Of a DNA stretch of 64,000 nt, positions 26,847-35,114 are shown piece after piece. The stretch covers positions 62,001 through 126,000 of the forward strand of contig JAKSDA010000122.1 of the NCBI GenBank assembly GCA_022360315.1, in the 5' to 3' direction. Below the pieces are notes generated by a model, which worked only from the letters and a program-made list of their open reading frames with translations, was not told where the DNA came from and made no database searches. The translations under genes were made by a program, and so were the position numbers. Origin of the DNA: Pseudomonadota bacterium (GTDB taxonomy: Bacteria > Myxococcota_A > Polyangia > Haliangiales > Haliangiaceae). Every line of letters starts with the position of its first letter. The first letter of the stretch is position 1.

Positions 26847-27774
26847 CAACCAGACTGTCCATTCGATCCTCGATCTGGTCGGCAACACGCCGCTGATTCG
26901 ACTGCGCTCGGTCGAGAAACGCGCCGGCGGGGATGTCGAGATATGGGCCAAGTGCGAATTCGAGAACCCGGGCGGCTCGGTCAAAGATCGCGCGGCCAGG
27001 CAGATGATCCTGGACGCCCTCGACGACGGCCGCCTTGCCCCCGGCAAGGGGCTGATCGACTCGACCAGCGGCAATACCGGGGTCGCGTACTCGATGATCG
27101 GTGCTGCACTCGGTATACCCATCACCCTGGTCATGCCGGCCAACGTGTCCGAGGCGCGCAAAAACATCACCAAGGCGTACGGAACCAAGCTGGTCTATTC
27201 TTCGGAGCTCGAGGGATCGGATGGTGCCATAAGGCTAGTCCAGCAGATCGTGCAAGACGAGCCGGACAAGTACTTCTTTCCCAATCAGTACGCCAATCCG
27301 TCCAATCCCAAGGCCCATTACCTGGGAACCGGAGCCGAGATCATCGAGGCGGTGGGTGATCGCCTGAGCCATTTTGTTACCGGCATTGGAACCACCGGCA
27401 CGGTCATCGGTACGGGTCGCAGGCTCAAGGAGTTTCGCGACAGCATCGAGGTCGTGGCGGTCGAGCCCGATGACGCCTTTCACGGTCTCGAGGGCCTGAA
27501 ACACCTGCAGAGCTCGATCGTTCCCGAGATCTGGCAACCCGAGGGAATTATCGATCGCGTTTTGCCAATGGCGACCGACGAGGCGTGGGACGCAGCCGAT
27601 CTTCTGTGCCGGCAAGAAGGTGTATTCATCGGCCACTCGGCCGGGGCCAATGTGGCCAGCGCGTGCCGCGTGGCGCGCGAGGCCGGCCCGGGCGCCGTGG
27701 TTGTGACCATTCTGCCCGATCGCGGTGACCGCTACTTCCAGCCCATGAAATGGGAGAAGCAATATGTCTGGTGA
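26833..27774 (+). CDS. cysM: Cysteine synthase, CysM-type
   Basis: A 313-residue PLP enzyme with 'GNTPLIRL' near residue 17, 'NPGGSVKDRAA' with Lys51 as PLP lysine, 'STSGNTGVAYSM' near 77 and 'GTTGTVIGTGRRL' near 187. It is shorter than the CysK-type neighbour and has the arginine-containing motif common in synthases that accept O-phosphoserine and a thiocarboxylated carrier. Its genomic place, between the carrier/E1 genes and the JAMM protease, supports that role. The protease gene overlaps its end by 11 bases. Confidence 0.9.
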   Translation: MSLHSNQTVHSILDLVGNTPLIRLRSVEKRAGGDVEIWAKCEFENPGGSVKDRAARQMILDALDDGRLAPGKGLIDSTSGNTGVAYSMIGAALGIPITLVMPANVSEARKNITKAYGTKLVYSSELEGSDGAIRLVQQIVQDEPDKYFFPNQYANPSNPKAHYLGTGAEIIEAVGDRLSHFVTGIGTTGTVIGTGRRLKEFRDSIEVVAVEPDDAFHGLEGLKHLQSSIVPEIWQPEGIIDRVLPMATDEAWDAADLLCRQEGVFIGHSAGANVASACRVAREAGPGAVVVTILPDRGDRYFQPMKWEKQYVW

Positions 27775-28261
27775 ATCAACTGCCAAGCCCATCGAAATCC
27801 CCCGCGAGCTGGTGCTAGAAATCTTTCGCCACGCCCGCGACGCCTTTCCTGCCGAATGTTGCGGCTGGCTGACAGGGCCGGCCGACGGCGATCAGGTGAC
27901 CGGCATTCGACCGACGGTGAACGCCCAAGTTGCCGGCGACCATCCCAGTGGGCAGGGCCGCAGCGCCGACGAGGCGTACGTGATCGCCGGCGAGGACCTG
28001 CTCGCATTCAACCGTGCATTCGACGATCCGACGCCCCCGCGCATCATCTATCACTCTCATCCCAATGGTCGCGCCTATTTTTCCAACATGGACCAGGAAG
28101 TGGCCAGAAGTCCGTGGGGCGACGGCCCGGCCTATCCGGTTCAGCAGCTCGTGGTCGGTCTGGACAGCGATCGCGTCGACTCGGCCGCGCTTTTTGCCTG
28201 GTCGGACGAGGACGGCAAATTCGTGGAAATCGCGCGTCTGCCCGGAGCTGACGATATTTGA
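27764..28261 (+). CDS. mec: JAMM (Mov34/MPN) metalloprotease, Mec-like
   Basis: A 165-residue JAB1/MPN domain protein. The zinc site is intact: Glu31 in 'PAECCGWLTG', the pair His97 and His99 in 'YHSHPNGRAYFSNMD', and Asp110. Mec-type enzymes hydrolyse the bond between CysO and its attached cysteine, recycling the carrier and releasing free cysteine. Overlap with cysM (11 bases) suggests coupled translation. Bacterial JAMM proteins can also process other ubiquitin-like carriers, so the assignment rests on context as well as motif. Confidence 0.88.
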   Translation: MSGESTAKPIEIPRELVLEIFRHARDAFPAECCGWLTGPADGDQVTGIRPTVNAQVAGDHPSGQGRSADEAYVIAGEDLLAFNRAFDDPTPPRIIYHSHPNGRAYFSNMDQEVARSPWGDGPAYPVQQLVVGLDSDRVDSAALFAWSDEDGKFVEIARLPGADDI

Positions 28262-28345
28262 CCAGAAGCGTATTCGCAGCTACGACCTCGCGACCGTGCT
28301 GTGATGAATGATTCGGGCCAGTAGAGTCATGGGAGTTCGCAGGTC

Positions 28346-28660
28346 GTGAAGCGTCTGGCACTGGTCGTGAGTACAGCAGCCGAGCGGGGTGACCTTTCCC
28401 GGGCCCTGGCATTGGCCCGGGTTGCATGCCAGGCCGGCATCGACGTGGGCATGTTTTTCATGCACGACGCTGTGTCCGGTCTGCCGGGCAAGAAAGCCGA
28501 CCTGGACGAATTAATACAACTCGGCTGCGAACTGTGTGCATGTGCGTCCAGCGCTTATGCTGCCGGCCTGGGCGAGAAGGACGTGGGAATGTTCCTGGGC
28601 AGTCAGGACGATCATGCCGCACTGGTTCACCGGGCTGATCGCGTGGTTTCGTTCACATGA
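28346..28660 (+). CDS. DsrE-family sulfur-relay protein (first copy)
   Basis: A 104-residue alpha/beta protein of the DsrE/TusD family. The GTG start follows a GGGAG. It carries cysteines in 'LGCELCACASSAYAAGL' (about residues 57-72), where DsrE/TusD proteins hold the persulfide-carrying cysteine. It is translationally coupled to the next gene (ATGA overlap). I infer that it passes sulfur between a donor and the TusA-like protein nearby. Confidence 0.8.
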   Translation: MKRLALVVSTAAERGDLSRALALARVACQAGIDVGMFFMHDAVSGLPGKKADLDELIQLGCELCACASSAYAAGLGEKDVGMFLGSQDDHAALVHRADRVVSFT

Positions 28661-28938
28661 AGTCGGCCCCGGCGAAACACATTGCAGTGGTCATCTGCAC
28701 CGGCGACCGGGCACGCGTGGCCGAGGCCTTGCGCGCGGCAGTGGGCCTGGGCCTGCGCGGCGATGCGATCGACGTGGTCATGGACCGGCCAGCCCGGGCC
28801 ATCGTCGAGAGCAGCGACCCGGCCATCGATCGCGCTGTGGCCACCTTGGTTCAGCTCGGCCATCGCATACATCGCCAGCCGGCCATGCGATCGTCCGATT
28901 TGATCCATCGTGCCGATGCCATCGAGGTGTGGACGTGA
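28657..28938 (+). CDS. DsrE/DsrF-like protein (second copy)
   Basis: A 93-residue protein with the same alpha/beta framework as the first DsrE-like protein but with only one cysteine, near the N-terminus ('VVICTGD'). It probably corresponds to DsrF/TusC, a structural partner in the heterohexamer. The start overlaps the stop of the first copy. A third, smaller DsrH-like gene follows after 12 bases. Confidence 0.72.
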   Translation: MKSAPAKHIAVVICTGDRARVAEALRAAVGLGLRGDAIDVVMDRPARAIVESSDPAIDRAVATLVQLGHRIHRQPAMRSSDLIHRADAIEVWT

Positions 28939-28950
28939 TAGACAAACCTG

Positions 28951-29163
28951 GTGAAACGCGTTCTCCATCTGGTCCGGACCGATCTGCCCGATTGGGTCGT
29001 CGGCAGCCGCGATCGGGTGGTCTATGTCGAGATGGCTGCACCAGCTGGGGTTGCGGCCGATTGCATCTGGAGCCTCGAGCCATCACGTGACCAGGAGCCG
29101 TTCCTTTCCAGCGCCGAACTCGTCGAGCTCGTCTTTGCCTACGACGCCGTCGCCGTATGGTGA
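28951..29163 (+). CDS. DsrH/TusB-like small protein
   Basis: A 70-residue protein beginning 'MKRVLHLVRTDLPDWVV', with the short strand-helix-strand layout and single central cysteine ('ADCIWSL') that DsrH/TusB proteins show. The similarity is weak and is mainly supported by position: it completes an E-F-H set and overlaps the TusA-like gene. The GTG start has no strong ribosome binding site, so it may depend on coupling with the preceding gene. Confidence 0.6.
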   Translation: MKRVLHLVRTDLPDWVVGSRDRVVYVEMAAPAGVAADCIWSLEPSRDQEPFLSSAELVELVFAYDAVAVW

Positions 29164-29401
29164 CGCCGGCCGTGCTGAGACTCTCGATTTGCGCGGCGAG
29201 GTGTGTCCCTACACGTTTGTCTACACCCGCTTGCGCCTCGAAGAATTGCCGATAGGCGCCCGGCTTCACGTTCTTGTCGACCATGAGCCAGCGGTGCGCA
29301 ATGTGCCCCGGAGCGTTCGCGAATGGGGTCAGGAGGTCGAATCGGTTGCCGAACGAGGAGATGGCACGTGGCGAATCGCGGTGTGCAAACGGGTCGACTG
29401 A
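29135..29401 (+). CDS. tusA: TusA-family sulfurtransferase
   Basis: A TusA/SirA-type domain: 'LDLRGEVCPYTFVYTRLRLE' followed by 'ELPIGARLHVLVDHEPAV'. The catalytic cysteine of the CPxP-like motif (here CPYT) is present. It accepts persulfide sulfur and hands it on, commonly to the DsrE/TusD complex encoded just upstream. The start is uncertain: a TTG at 29135 (about 88 residues, used here) or an ATG at 29024 would both overlap the DsrH-like gene. The upstream extension is Ser/Pro-rich and not conserved. Confidence 0.82.
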   Translation: MPTTPSPYGDAGRAETLDLRGEVCPYTFVYTRLRLEELPIGARLHVLVDHEPAVRNVPRSVREWGQEVESVAERGDGTWRIAVCKRVD

Positions 29402-29439
29402 TCCAGATCGAGTCAGCGATCGACTGATCCAGATCGAGT
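29395..29439 (+). repeat. 19-bp direct repeat across the tusA stop
   Basis: CGACTGATCCAGATCGAGT occurs at 29395-29413 and again at 29421-29439, a period of 26 bases. The first copy contains the end and stop codon of the TusA-like gene. It is probably a small tandem duplication. Confidence 0.6.
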
Positions 29440-29559
29440 TCGCAATCGATCGACGCATAGAGCTGATCGAAAAGGCCGGCTGATCGAACTGGCTACAAGC
29501 GCGGCCAAACTCCGGCCTGCTTGGACGGAGTGGCCGGGCCGTGCTAGCGTGAATATATC

Positions 29560-30480
29560 GTGTCAGATACCCAGTCTTCCCGTGCTATCGGCCAGCCGCC
29601 GCCGGATCCCTCAACCGAGACCCTGGCCAAGCTCGACTCATTGCGCCAAAATCTGCACGACGCGGGCAGTGTCCTGGTTGCATTTTCCGGTGGGGTCGAT
29701 TCGGCGTTCCTGCTCAAAGCGGCGGTAGATGCACTCGGCCAGCGCGCCCATGCGGTCACCTGCGTATCGGTCACCATGGCTCGGTCCGAGGCCGCGGACG
29801 CGCGCGCGCTCGCCGCCGAGTTCGGCCTGGACGATCGCCATCACGTGGTCGAGTCCAACGAACTCGACCAGCCTGGGTTTGCCGACAATCCCCGCCATCG
29901 GTGCGCCTTGTGCAAGACCGAGCTCATGGACATCGCCGCGCCACTGGCCGAAGAACTGGGCGTCGCCCGGGTCGCCCTGGGCACCAACCGAGACGACCTG
30001 GGCGATTATCGCCCGGGTATTGCGGCTGCCAGCGAGCGCGGCGCCATTGCCCCCATGGTCGAGGTCGGCCTGACCAAAGCCGAGATTCGAACTCTATCTC
30101 GTATGCTCGGCCTGCGGACCTGGGATAAACCCCAGCTCGCCTGCCTATCGTCGCGTTTTCCCTATGGCACTCAGATCACTCCGGACCGATTGCGGCGGGT
30201 CGATGCCTTTGAGGACGGGCTGCGTGCTCTCGGCTTCGGTCAGCTCAGAGTGCGTTTTCACGACTCCATCGCCCGGCTTGAGTTTCCCCTCGACGATCTG
30301 GCCCGGGTCCTCGAACCGGGCATGCGCGAGCAAATGGTTGCCCTGGGCGGGCAACTCGGCTTTTCCTACGTGACCATTGATCTGGCCGGATTTCGCTCGG
30401 GCAGCCTCAACGAAACCCTGGTTCCGCTCGGCCGAAAATCCGGTAGCAGTTCTGGACCGGGCGACCGAAAGGCATCATGA
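29560..30480 (+). CDS. larE: ATP-dependent sacrificial sulfur transferase LarE
   Basis: A 306-residue PP-loop enzyme with 'SGGVDSAFLL' at residues 43-52, the CxxC-containing 'HRCALCKTELM' near 112 and 'LACLSSRFPYGTQIT' with Cys195 at the place of the sacrificial cysteine of Lactobacillus LarE. LarE puts sulfur on the nickel-pincer cofactor precursor. No larB or larC is in this window, so in this setting it may act in a different sulfur-insertion step or work with genes elsewhere. It is 158 bases after the tusA-like gene and may have its own promoter. Confidence 0.92.
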   Translation: MSDTQSSRAIGQPPPDPSTETLAKLDSLRQNLHDAGSVLVAFSGGVDSAFLLKAAVDALGQRAHAVTCVSVTMARSEAADARALAAEFGLDDRHHVVESNELDQPGFADNPRHRCALCKTELMDIAAPLAEELGVARVALGTNRDDLGDYRPGIAAASERGAIAPMVEVGLTKAEIRTLSRMLGLRTWDKPQLACLSSRFPYGTQITPDRLRRVDAFEDGLRALGFGQLRVRFHDSIARLEFPLDDLARVLEPGMREQMVALGGQLGFSYVTIDLAGFRSGSLNETLVPLGRKSGSSSGPGDRKAS

Positions 30481-30484
30481 GGTG

Positions 30485-31276
30485 ATGGCGACCGCTGCCA
30501 AGGCCAGGTCTGCGGTACTCGCCTTTGTGTTCAGTCTGTGGGCAATCCCGGCCCTGGCCGATCGGTCCGACACCGATGTACCGGCTGGAAGCGGTGACGG
30601 TGACAGCAACCTCCCCCAGTCGTCGTTGCGCGCATCGCGTGTCGACTCCAGCGTCGTGCCGCGCCTGCCCGTTGACTCTGGCGAAAGGGCCCGGCCGGCC
30701 GATCCGGCCGGGGAGAGTCGTTCCAAGAAGGCCCGCATGCTGGCTGCCAAGCAGCGCGCCGCGGCAGTCGATGCCGAGCGACGCCAGGCGGAGCGAGCAC
30801 GTTGGCACCGAGAACTCGACCGCCGCCTGGGCCAGCCACCGGCCCGGGTAGTATCCATCTACAATACCTGGACTCACGAATACATCGCTCTTTCCGGTGC
30901 GGTCGAGAATCTGGCCAAAGAGCGGCTGGATGGTTTTTTTCGCTGCCATTTTACCAATCAGCCAACGGATATGGATTTTCGCCTCTTTGCGGCTCTGGTT
31001 GCCATGGCCCGGCATTTTCAGGCGTCTCGCGTGGACATCATTTCGGGGTATCGCGCGCCCAAGTACAACTTGATCTTGCGCAAGAAAGGCCGAGAAGTGG
31101 CCAAGCGCAGCCGTCATAGCCTGGGTCATGCGGTGGATTTTCGCATTCCCGGGGTGAGCGTGCGGCGCCTTTTCCGCCGGGCCAGGCAGCTGGGTCTGGG
31201 CGGAGTCGGCTATTATCCAAACAGCGGGTTCATCCACATCGACGTCGGCCCGGTGCGCCGGTGGACAGGCCGCTGA
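30485..31276 (+). CDS. Secreted DUF882/peptidase M15-like protein
   Basis: A 263-residue protein with a clear signal peptide ('AVLAFVFSLWAIPALA'), a charged Arg/Ala-rich linker (~70-115) and a C-terminal domain of the YcbK/DUF882, peptidase M15 type. The zinc-binding set is visible: 'SRHSLGHAVDFR' with His and Asp, and 'GFIHIDVG' with the last His. These enzymes act on peptidoglycan peptides. The ATG at 30485 lies just after the larE stop; the longer frame starting at 30377 lies inside larE and is rejected. Confidence 0.88.
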   Translation: MATAAKARSAVLAFVFSLWAIPALADRSDTDVPAGSGDGDSNLPQSSLRASRVDSSVVPRLPVDSGERARPADPAGESRSKKARMLAAKQRAAAVDAERRQAERARWHRELDRRLGQPPARVVSIYNTWTHEYIALSGAVENLAKERLDGFFRCHFTNQPTDMDFRLFAALVAMARHFQASRVDIISGYRAPKYNLILRKKGREVAKRSRHSLGHAVDFRIPGVSVRRLFRRARQLGLGGVGYYPNSGFIHIDVGPVRRWTGR

Positions 31277-31470
31277 CAAATCCAGCACATCGCGTACTCT
31301 GTGCCAATTGTTCATCAACGATACGAACCTGGTCGTATCCATCGGTCTCGTGCTGCATGATCAGCCGAATCGTACCGCCGTCGGCGTCAGTCATGTAGCG
31401 GGGCAAGTTGAGCTCGATATAGTAATAGGTCACCAGATCGGTGCCTCCGACAAGTATAGATTGCGCGGGG
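31277..31470 (-). pseudogene. Possible protein-coding remnant
   Basis: Between the peptidase and the methyltransferase, one antisense frame reads 'LVGGTDLVTYYYIELNLPRY' then 'MTDADGGTIRLIMQHE' and 'YDQVRIVDEQLAQS', with amphipathic, protein-like composition quite unlike the Arg/Pro-rich shadows elsewhere. There is no clear start and I recognise no family. It may be a leftover of a lost gene, or the third position bias could be coincidental. Confidence 0.25.
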
Positions 31471-31522
31471 TCCGGTCTTGTGCCTTGTGATGCTTCAACC
31501 CGGGTCCGGCCCTGGTGCCTTG

Positions 31523-33427
31523 TCAAGATGGCGTGGCCTGGAGGCGTAGGGCGGAAGGCTCGGGGCGGGGCGCTCGTTGCCAGCGATCTTCGACCACCTC
31601 GAGAATGGCTATGGCGGATTCGACGCGGTTGAACGGCGGCATGATGTAGGCTCCGGAAACCCGGTGCTTGACTGCTTCGAGCGCTTCCTGGGCGATGCGA
31701 ACGCCCTCGGCGCGGGCCGCAGGTCCAGACCCGACCCGGGCCATGCGCTTGCGGTATTCGTCGGGAATTTGCATTCCCGGCACTTCGTTGTGCAAAAACT
31801 CGGCATTGCGGTGAGACGCCAATGGCAAGAGCCCCACCATGACCGGAATGTTCAGCGGTGTCACGTCGTCCAGAAAACGGTCCAGAGTTTCGGGATCGTA
31901 AACCGGCTGGGTCATGATGAGCTCGGCACCTGCATCGCGCTTTTGCTCGATCCGACGCAGCTCGCGCTCGTAGTCTCGCGCCGCCGGCTCGGCTCCAGTG
32001 GCCAGAACAAATGACGTGTGCCCCTTGAGGTCTTTGCCGGCTGGATCGTAGCCGGCGTTGAGATTGGCCGCTATCTCCAGGAGGCCGATCGAATCGACAT
32101 CGTAAACCGGAGTGGCAAATGGATAGTCGCCCATTTTGGGTGGATCGCCGGTGATGATGACCAGGTTGCGCAGACCCATGGCATGAGCGCCCAAAAGATG
32201 CGCGACCAGTCCCAAAAAATTTCGATCGCGGCAGCAGACGTGCAGAATGGGCTCCACACCCGTGTTCGCCGCAGCCATGGCACACATGGCCAGGTTGCCC
32301 ATGCGCGCTGTGGCGCGCGGCCCATCGGCGATATTGACGACATCGACGCCCGCGTCCAGGAGCTGATCGATCTTGGCTATCATGCCGGTCATGTCGGTGC
32401 CCTGGGGAGCATTGAGTTCGACCGAGACGACGAATTCGCCATCGTCCAGGCGCCGGCCCAGCCGACTGCGCTCTCGGGTTGGCACCGCCGCTGTGGGGGC
32501 GATTCGATCGGCCGATTCCCCGGTGGTGATCGCCGGAATGCGCGTCACCTGTGCCTCGCCACAGGTCATCATGCGCACTGCACCCAGCATGCTGCGGGTG
32601 TGCTCGGGACTGGTACCGCAGCATCCGCCAATGAGGCGAATACCGCTTTTTAGCATGCGCCGGGCAAAAACCCCAAACTGCTCGGGGTTGGCCACGTAGA
32701 TCCTGCGCCCGTCAATGACCGAGGGAAACCCGGCGTTGGGCTGAATGGATACCGGTTTGCCGCACGGCACCATCTGGGTGCCGACTTGATAGAGCTCGGC
32801 CGGGCCGACATTGCAGTTGGCTCCAACCACATCGGCGCCGGCATCGACCAGGCGCTTGGCGACATCGATTGGGCTCAGGCAGCCCTCAGCCTGACCCTGG
32901 GCGTCAAATACCAGCTGGGCAACCACGGGCAGGCCGGTCTTCTTGGCCGCGGCAATGGCGGTTTCGAGTTCGATGATCGAGCTGAAGGTCTCGAGACAGA
33001 TGAGGTCGACCCCGGCATCGGCGAGAATCTCGATCTGCTCGCCCACCGCATCCTCGGCCAACTTGCGGTCGGTGACCGTGGCAATGCCAAACGGCACCCC
33101 GGTCGGCCCGACCGCGCCGGCCACATAGGCGGTATCGTTGGCAACTTCGCGCGCAAGTGCCACTGCTGCGCGATTGATTGCCTCGGTTTGCTCGCTGTGG
33201 CCGTGTTTGGTGAGTACCAGGCGATTGGCGGCGAACGTATTGGTTTCCAGAATTTGCGCACCGGCCTGGAGATACTCGCGATGGATCTGTCGGATCATGG
33301 CCGGCTGCGACAGGCAAAGCTCATCATAACTGCGTGTGAGAAAAATGCCCCGGTCGTAAAGCAACGAGCCAATAGCTCCGTCGAAGAGCATGGCACACTC
33401 TTCCAGGGCGTCCAGAAATGGCTTCAT
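31523..33427 (-). CDS. Bifunctional homocysteine S-methyltransferase/methylenetetrahydrofolate reductase
   Basis: A 634-residue fusion of the YitJ type. The N-terminal TIM barrel (~1-300) holds the zinc cysteines: Cys205 in 'GANCNVG' and Cys269/270 in 'IGGCCGTSPEH'. The C-terminal barrel (~325-620) is an MTHFR domain with 'VSVELNAPQGTD', 'IITGDPPKMGDYPFA' and 'LIMTQPVYDPETLDRFLDDV'. It can make 5-methyltetrahydrofolate and pass a methyl group to homocysteine, linking the folate and methionine pathways. Full length. It is on the strand opposite to the cysteine cluster, so co-regulation is unproven. Confidence 0.93.
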   Translation of the reverse strand: MKPFLDALEECAMLFDGAIGSLLYDRGIFLTRSYDELCLSQPAMIRQIHREYLQAGAQILETNTFAANRLVLTKHGHSEQTEAINRAAVALAREVANDTAYVAGAVGPTGVPFGIATVTDRKLAEDAVGEQIEILADAGVDLICLETFSSIIELETAIAAAKKTGLPVVAQLVFDAQGQAEGCLSPIDVAKRLVDAGADVVGANCNVGPAELYQVGTQMVPCGKPVSIQPNAGFPSVIDGRRIYVANPEQFGVFARRMLKSGIRLIGGCCGTSPEHTRSMLGAVRMMTCGEAQVTRIPAITTGESADRIAPTAAVPTRERSRLGRRLDDGEFVVSVELNAPQGTDMTGMIAKIDQLLDAGVDVVNIADGPRATARMGNLAMCAMAAANTGVEPILHVCCRDRNFLGLVAHLLGAHAMGLRNLVIITGDPPKMGDYPFATPVYDVDSIGLLEIAANLNAGYDPAGKDLKGHTSFVLATGAEPAARDYERELRRIEQKRDAGAELIMTQPVYDPETLDRFLDDVTPLNIPVMVGLLPLASHRNAEFLHNEVPGMQIPDEYRKRMARVGSGPAARAEGVRIAQEALEAVKHRVSGAYIMPPFNRVESAIAILEVVEDRWQRAPRPEPSALRLQATPS

Positions 33428-33557
33428 GTTCTGCTCACGCTACCGCATCATGGACACCTTTTACACCTCCTCGTTCGAGTCCCCGGCCACCCCGCCTCGC
33501 CGCACCCGTGTGGCTCGACCGCTTCACCCGATCAATCGGAACCGCAACGAGAAACTC

Positions 33558-34931
33558 ATGAACACTGCTCGACCCGTGGCCCCCGCATCTGCGGCCAGCC
33601 GAGAACCGATGCATGCCAGACTCCGCTTTGATCGTGTCGATGAAATCGGCCGCGGATACGGGCGCTGCTCCCAGCGGCTCTTTTTGCTCGTCTCGATCGG
33701 CGCAGCCCTGGTTGTCGCTCACCCCCGGGCCCAGGCCGAATCTTTCGGCGGATTCTCCTCGGATCAGACCCGCTACCTGGTCGATCGCGACCAGATCTGT
33801 AGCCCACTCCGCATCTCCGAGGCGCCATCCGACCAGATACCCTCATGCCAGCGAGCCGATGCCCAGCGCGTGGCCGCGTTCGGATTCCGGCGTGGGATCA
33901 AGCAACAGGGCAGTCAAGCCAGCTACGCCGCAGTGTCGCGCAATACATTGCTGACCATCCGGGCCTTGCCCGGGACAGGCAGGATCGCGCAAATCGTCGT
34001 GACATGGCGCGCGACCGATCCGATCTCGCGGGTGACCGGGCTGTATCTCAGTCAAGGCGGCAAACTCATCGCTGCCGAGTATGAATCCCGATTTGGCGGC
34101 CGGGTCCGCACCCGGGTGGTGGGGTTTGTGCTCGACGCCGCCGACCCGCGCCCGGCCGACCGATCATCACCCCCCAACGCCTCTCCTGGCGACCACCCGG
34201 CAGGCGACACCCCGGGCAATCGGGCCGGGCCATCCAATCGGGCCGGGCAAGCGGCGCCGGCGCTATCGAAAGAACTCGAACGCGCACTGGAGCGGGCCCG
34301 GCGTCTTTCTCAAAACGGCAAGAGCAAGGCAGCGATGGCCGCCTACCGCCGCGTGCTCGACGAGGATCCCGGGCACTCCGAAGCGCGCTATGGCGTGGCG
34401 TATAACCTGGCCCGCCAGCGCAAGTTCAAACAGGCTGTGGCCGAGCTGCGCACCCTGGCCGACTCGACCCGCACCGACGCCATCATCTGGCTGATCGAAG
34501 CTCGCTTCGACCGGATCTTTACCCGCCTGCGCGGAGACCAGGAGTTTCGCCGCGTCACTGGACTGAATCGCGGCCCGAGTCACAAGGCGAGAACGCTCTA
34601 CGAACGCCTGGTCGGATTCACGCGAACCTGGGAGCAAGCCGAGGTCAAATGCGAGCAGGCGCAGATCAATGTCGGGTTTACCCGACTCGAGCGAAAGTTT
34701 ACCTTGCGCGTCACTTCGCGCTGCGGCGGTTACAAGGACGTCACTCGTCTGCGCGGCACGTGGACCATCAAGGGGGCCGACCAGCTCGACTTGACATTGC
34801 CCAACAAAAGAGGTCCCGACGAGACCATCTCGTGCCTGATGCAGATCTGCACCGACGGTTCCAACGAGGATTGCCTGGTTTGTGGCGTTGATTCCGATCT
34901 TTCGTTCACCGCCCGCCCGGTTCGGCGCTAG
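33558..34931 (+). CDS. Secreted TPR-containing protein
   Basis: About 457 residues. A signal peptide-like segment is at ~42-57 ('LFLLVSIGAALVVAHP' then 'RAQA'), so an internal ATG at 33609 would give a more normal leader. The mature protein has an N-terminal beta-type region, a Pro/Ala/Gly linker (~190-232) and two TPR-like helix pairs ('AAMAAYRRVLDEDPGHSEAR'). A C-terminal domain (~350-455) has six or so cysteines, including 'CLMQICTDGSNEDCLVCG', that could form disulfides. No specific function is recognised. The periplasm or cell surface is the likely location. Confidence 0.7.
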   Translation: MNTARPVAPASAASREPMHARLRFDRVDEIGRGYGRCSQRLFLLVSIGAALVVAHPRAQAESFGGFSSDQTRYLVDRDQICSPLRISEAPSDQIPSCQRADAQRVAAFGFRRGIKQQGSQASYAAVSRNTLLTIRALPGTGRIAQIVVTWRATDPISRVTGLYLSQGGKLIAAEYESRFGGRVRTRVVGFVLDAADPRPADRSSPPNASPGDHPAGDTPGNRAGPSNRAGQAAPALSKELERALERARRLSQNGKSKAAMAAYRRVLDEDPGHSEARYGVAYNLARQRKFKQAVAELRTLADSTRTDAIIWLIEARFDRIFTRLRGDQEFRRVTGLNRGPSHKARTLYERLVGFTRTWEQAEVKCEQAQINVGFTRLERKFTLRVTSRCGGYKDVTRLRGTWTIKGADQLDLTLPNKRGPDETISCLMQICTDGSNEDCLVCGVDSDLSFTARPVRR

Positions 34932-35021
34932 CCCTGAAATGAGCGAGGTGGCTGTAGCGAGGGCGTCGTGGGCGAGCCAACCGCTTCGCTGAATCGCGAG
35001 CGCCCGTGCAGCGACTGGGCA

Positions 35022-35052
35022 CGGTCACGTTGCATCCTTACCAGCGTGACCG
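35022..35052. terminator. Hairpin after the TPR protein
   Basis: CGGTCACG at 35022-35029 and its complement at 35045-35052 form a perfect 8-bp stem with a 15-base loop, extended by GC pairs on both sides. It lies about 90 bases after the upstream stop and could end that transcript. It shares the CACG-TCACGTTG sequence with the larger palindrome at 1120-1158. Confidence 0.4.
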
Positions 35053-35071
35053 CGCGGGCGGTGCGTATTTT

Positions 35072-35096
35072 GAACCGTGCGGACTCGCATGGTTAC
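35072..35096 (+). promoter_or_regulatory. Candidate ECF-type promoter
   Basis: GAACC at 35072-35076 and GGTTA at 35091-35095 are spaced about like the -35 and -10 elements of ECF-sigma-dependent promoters. They lie 20-40 bases before the sigma-factor start at 35115. Autoregulation is common for ECF factors with neighbouring anti-sigma genes. Inferred from two short motifs only. Confidence 0.3.
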
Positions 35097-35114
35097 TAAT
35101 CATGAGAACGCGCT

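Noticed and set aside
31230..32624. 464-residue antisense ORF overlapping the methyltransferase/MTHFR gene
   Set aside because: It is Arg/His/Ser-rich, without any domain, and lies in another frame of a well-supported gene; only its tail beyond the gene was kept as a possible remnant.
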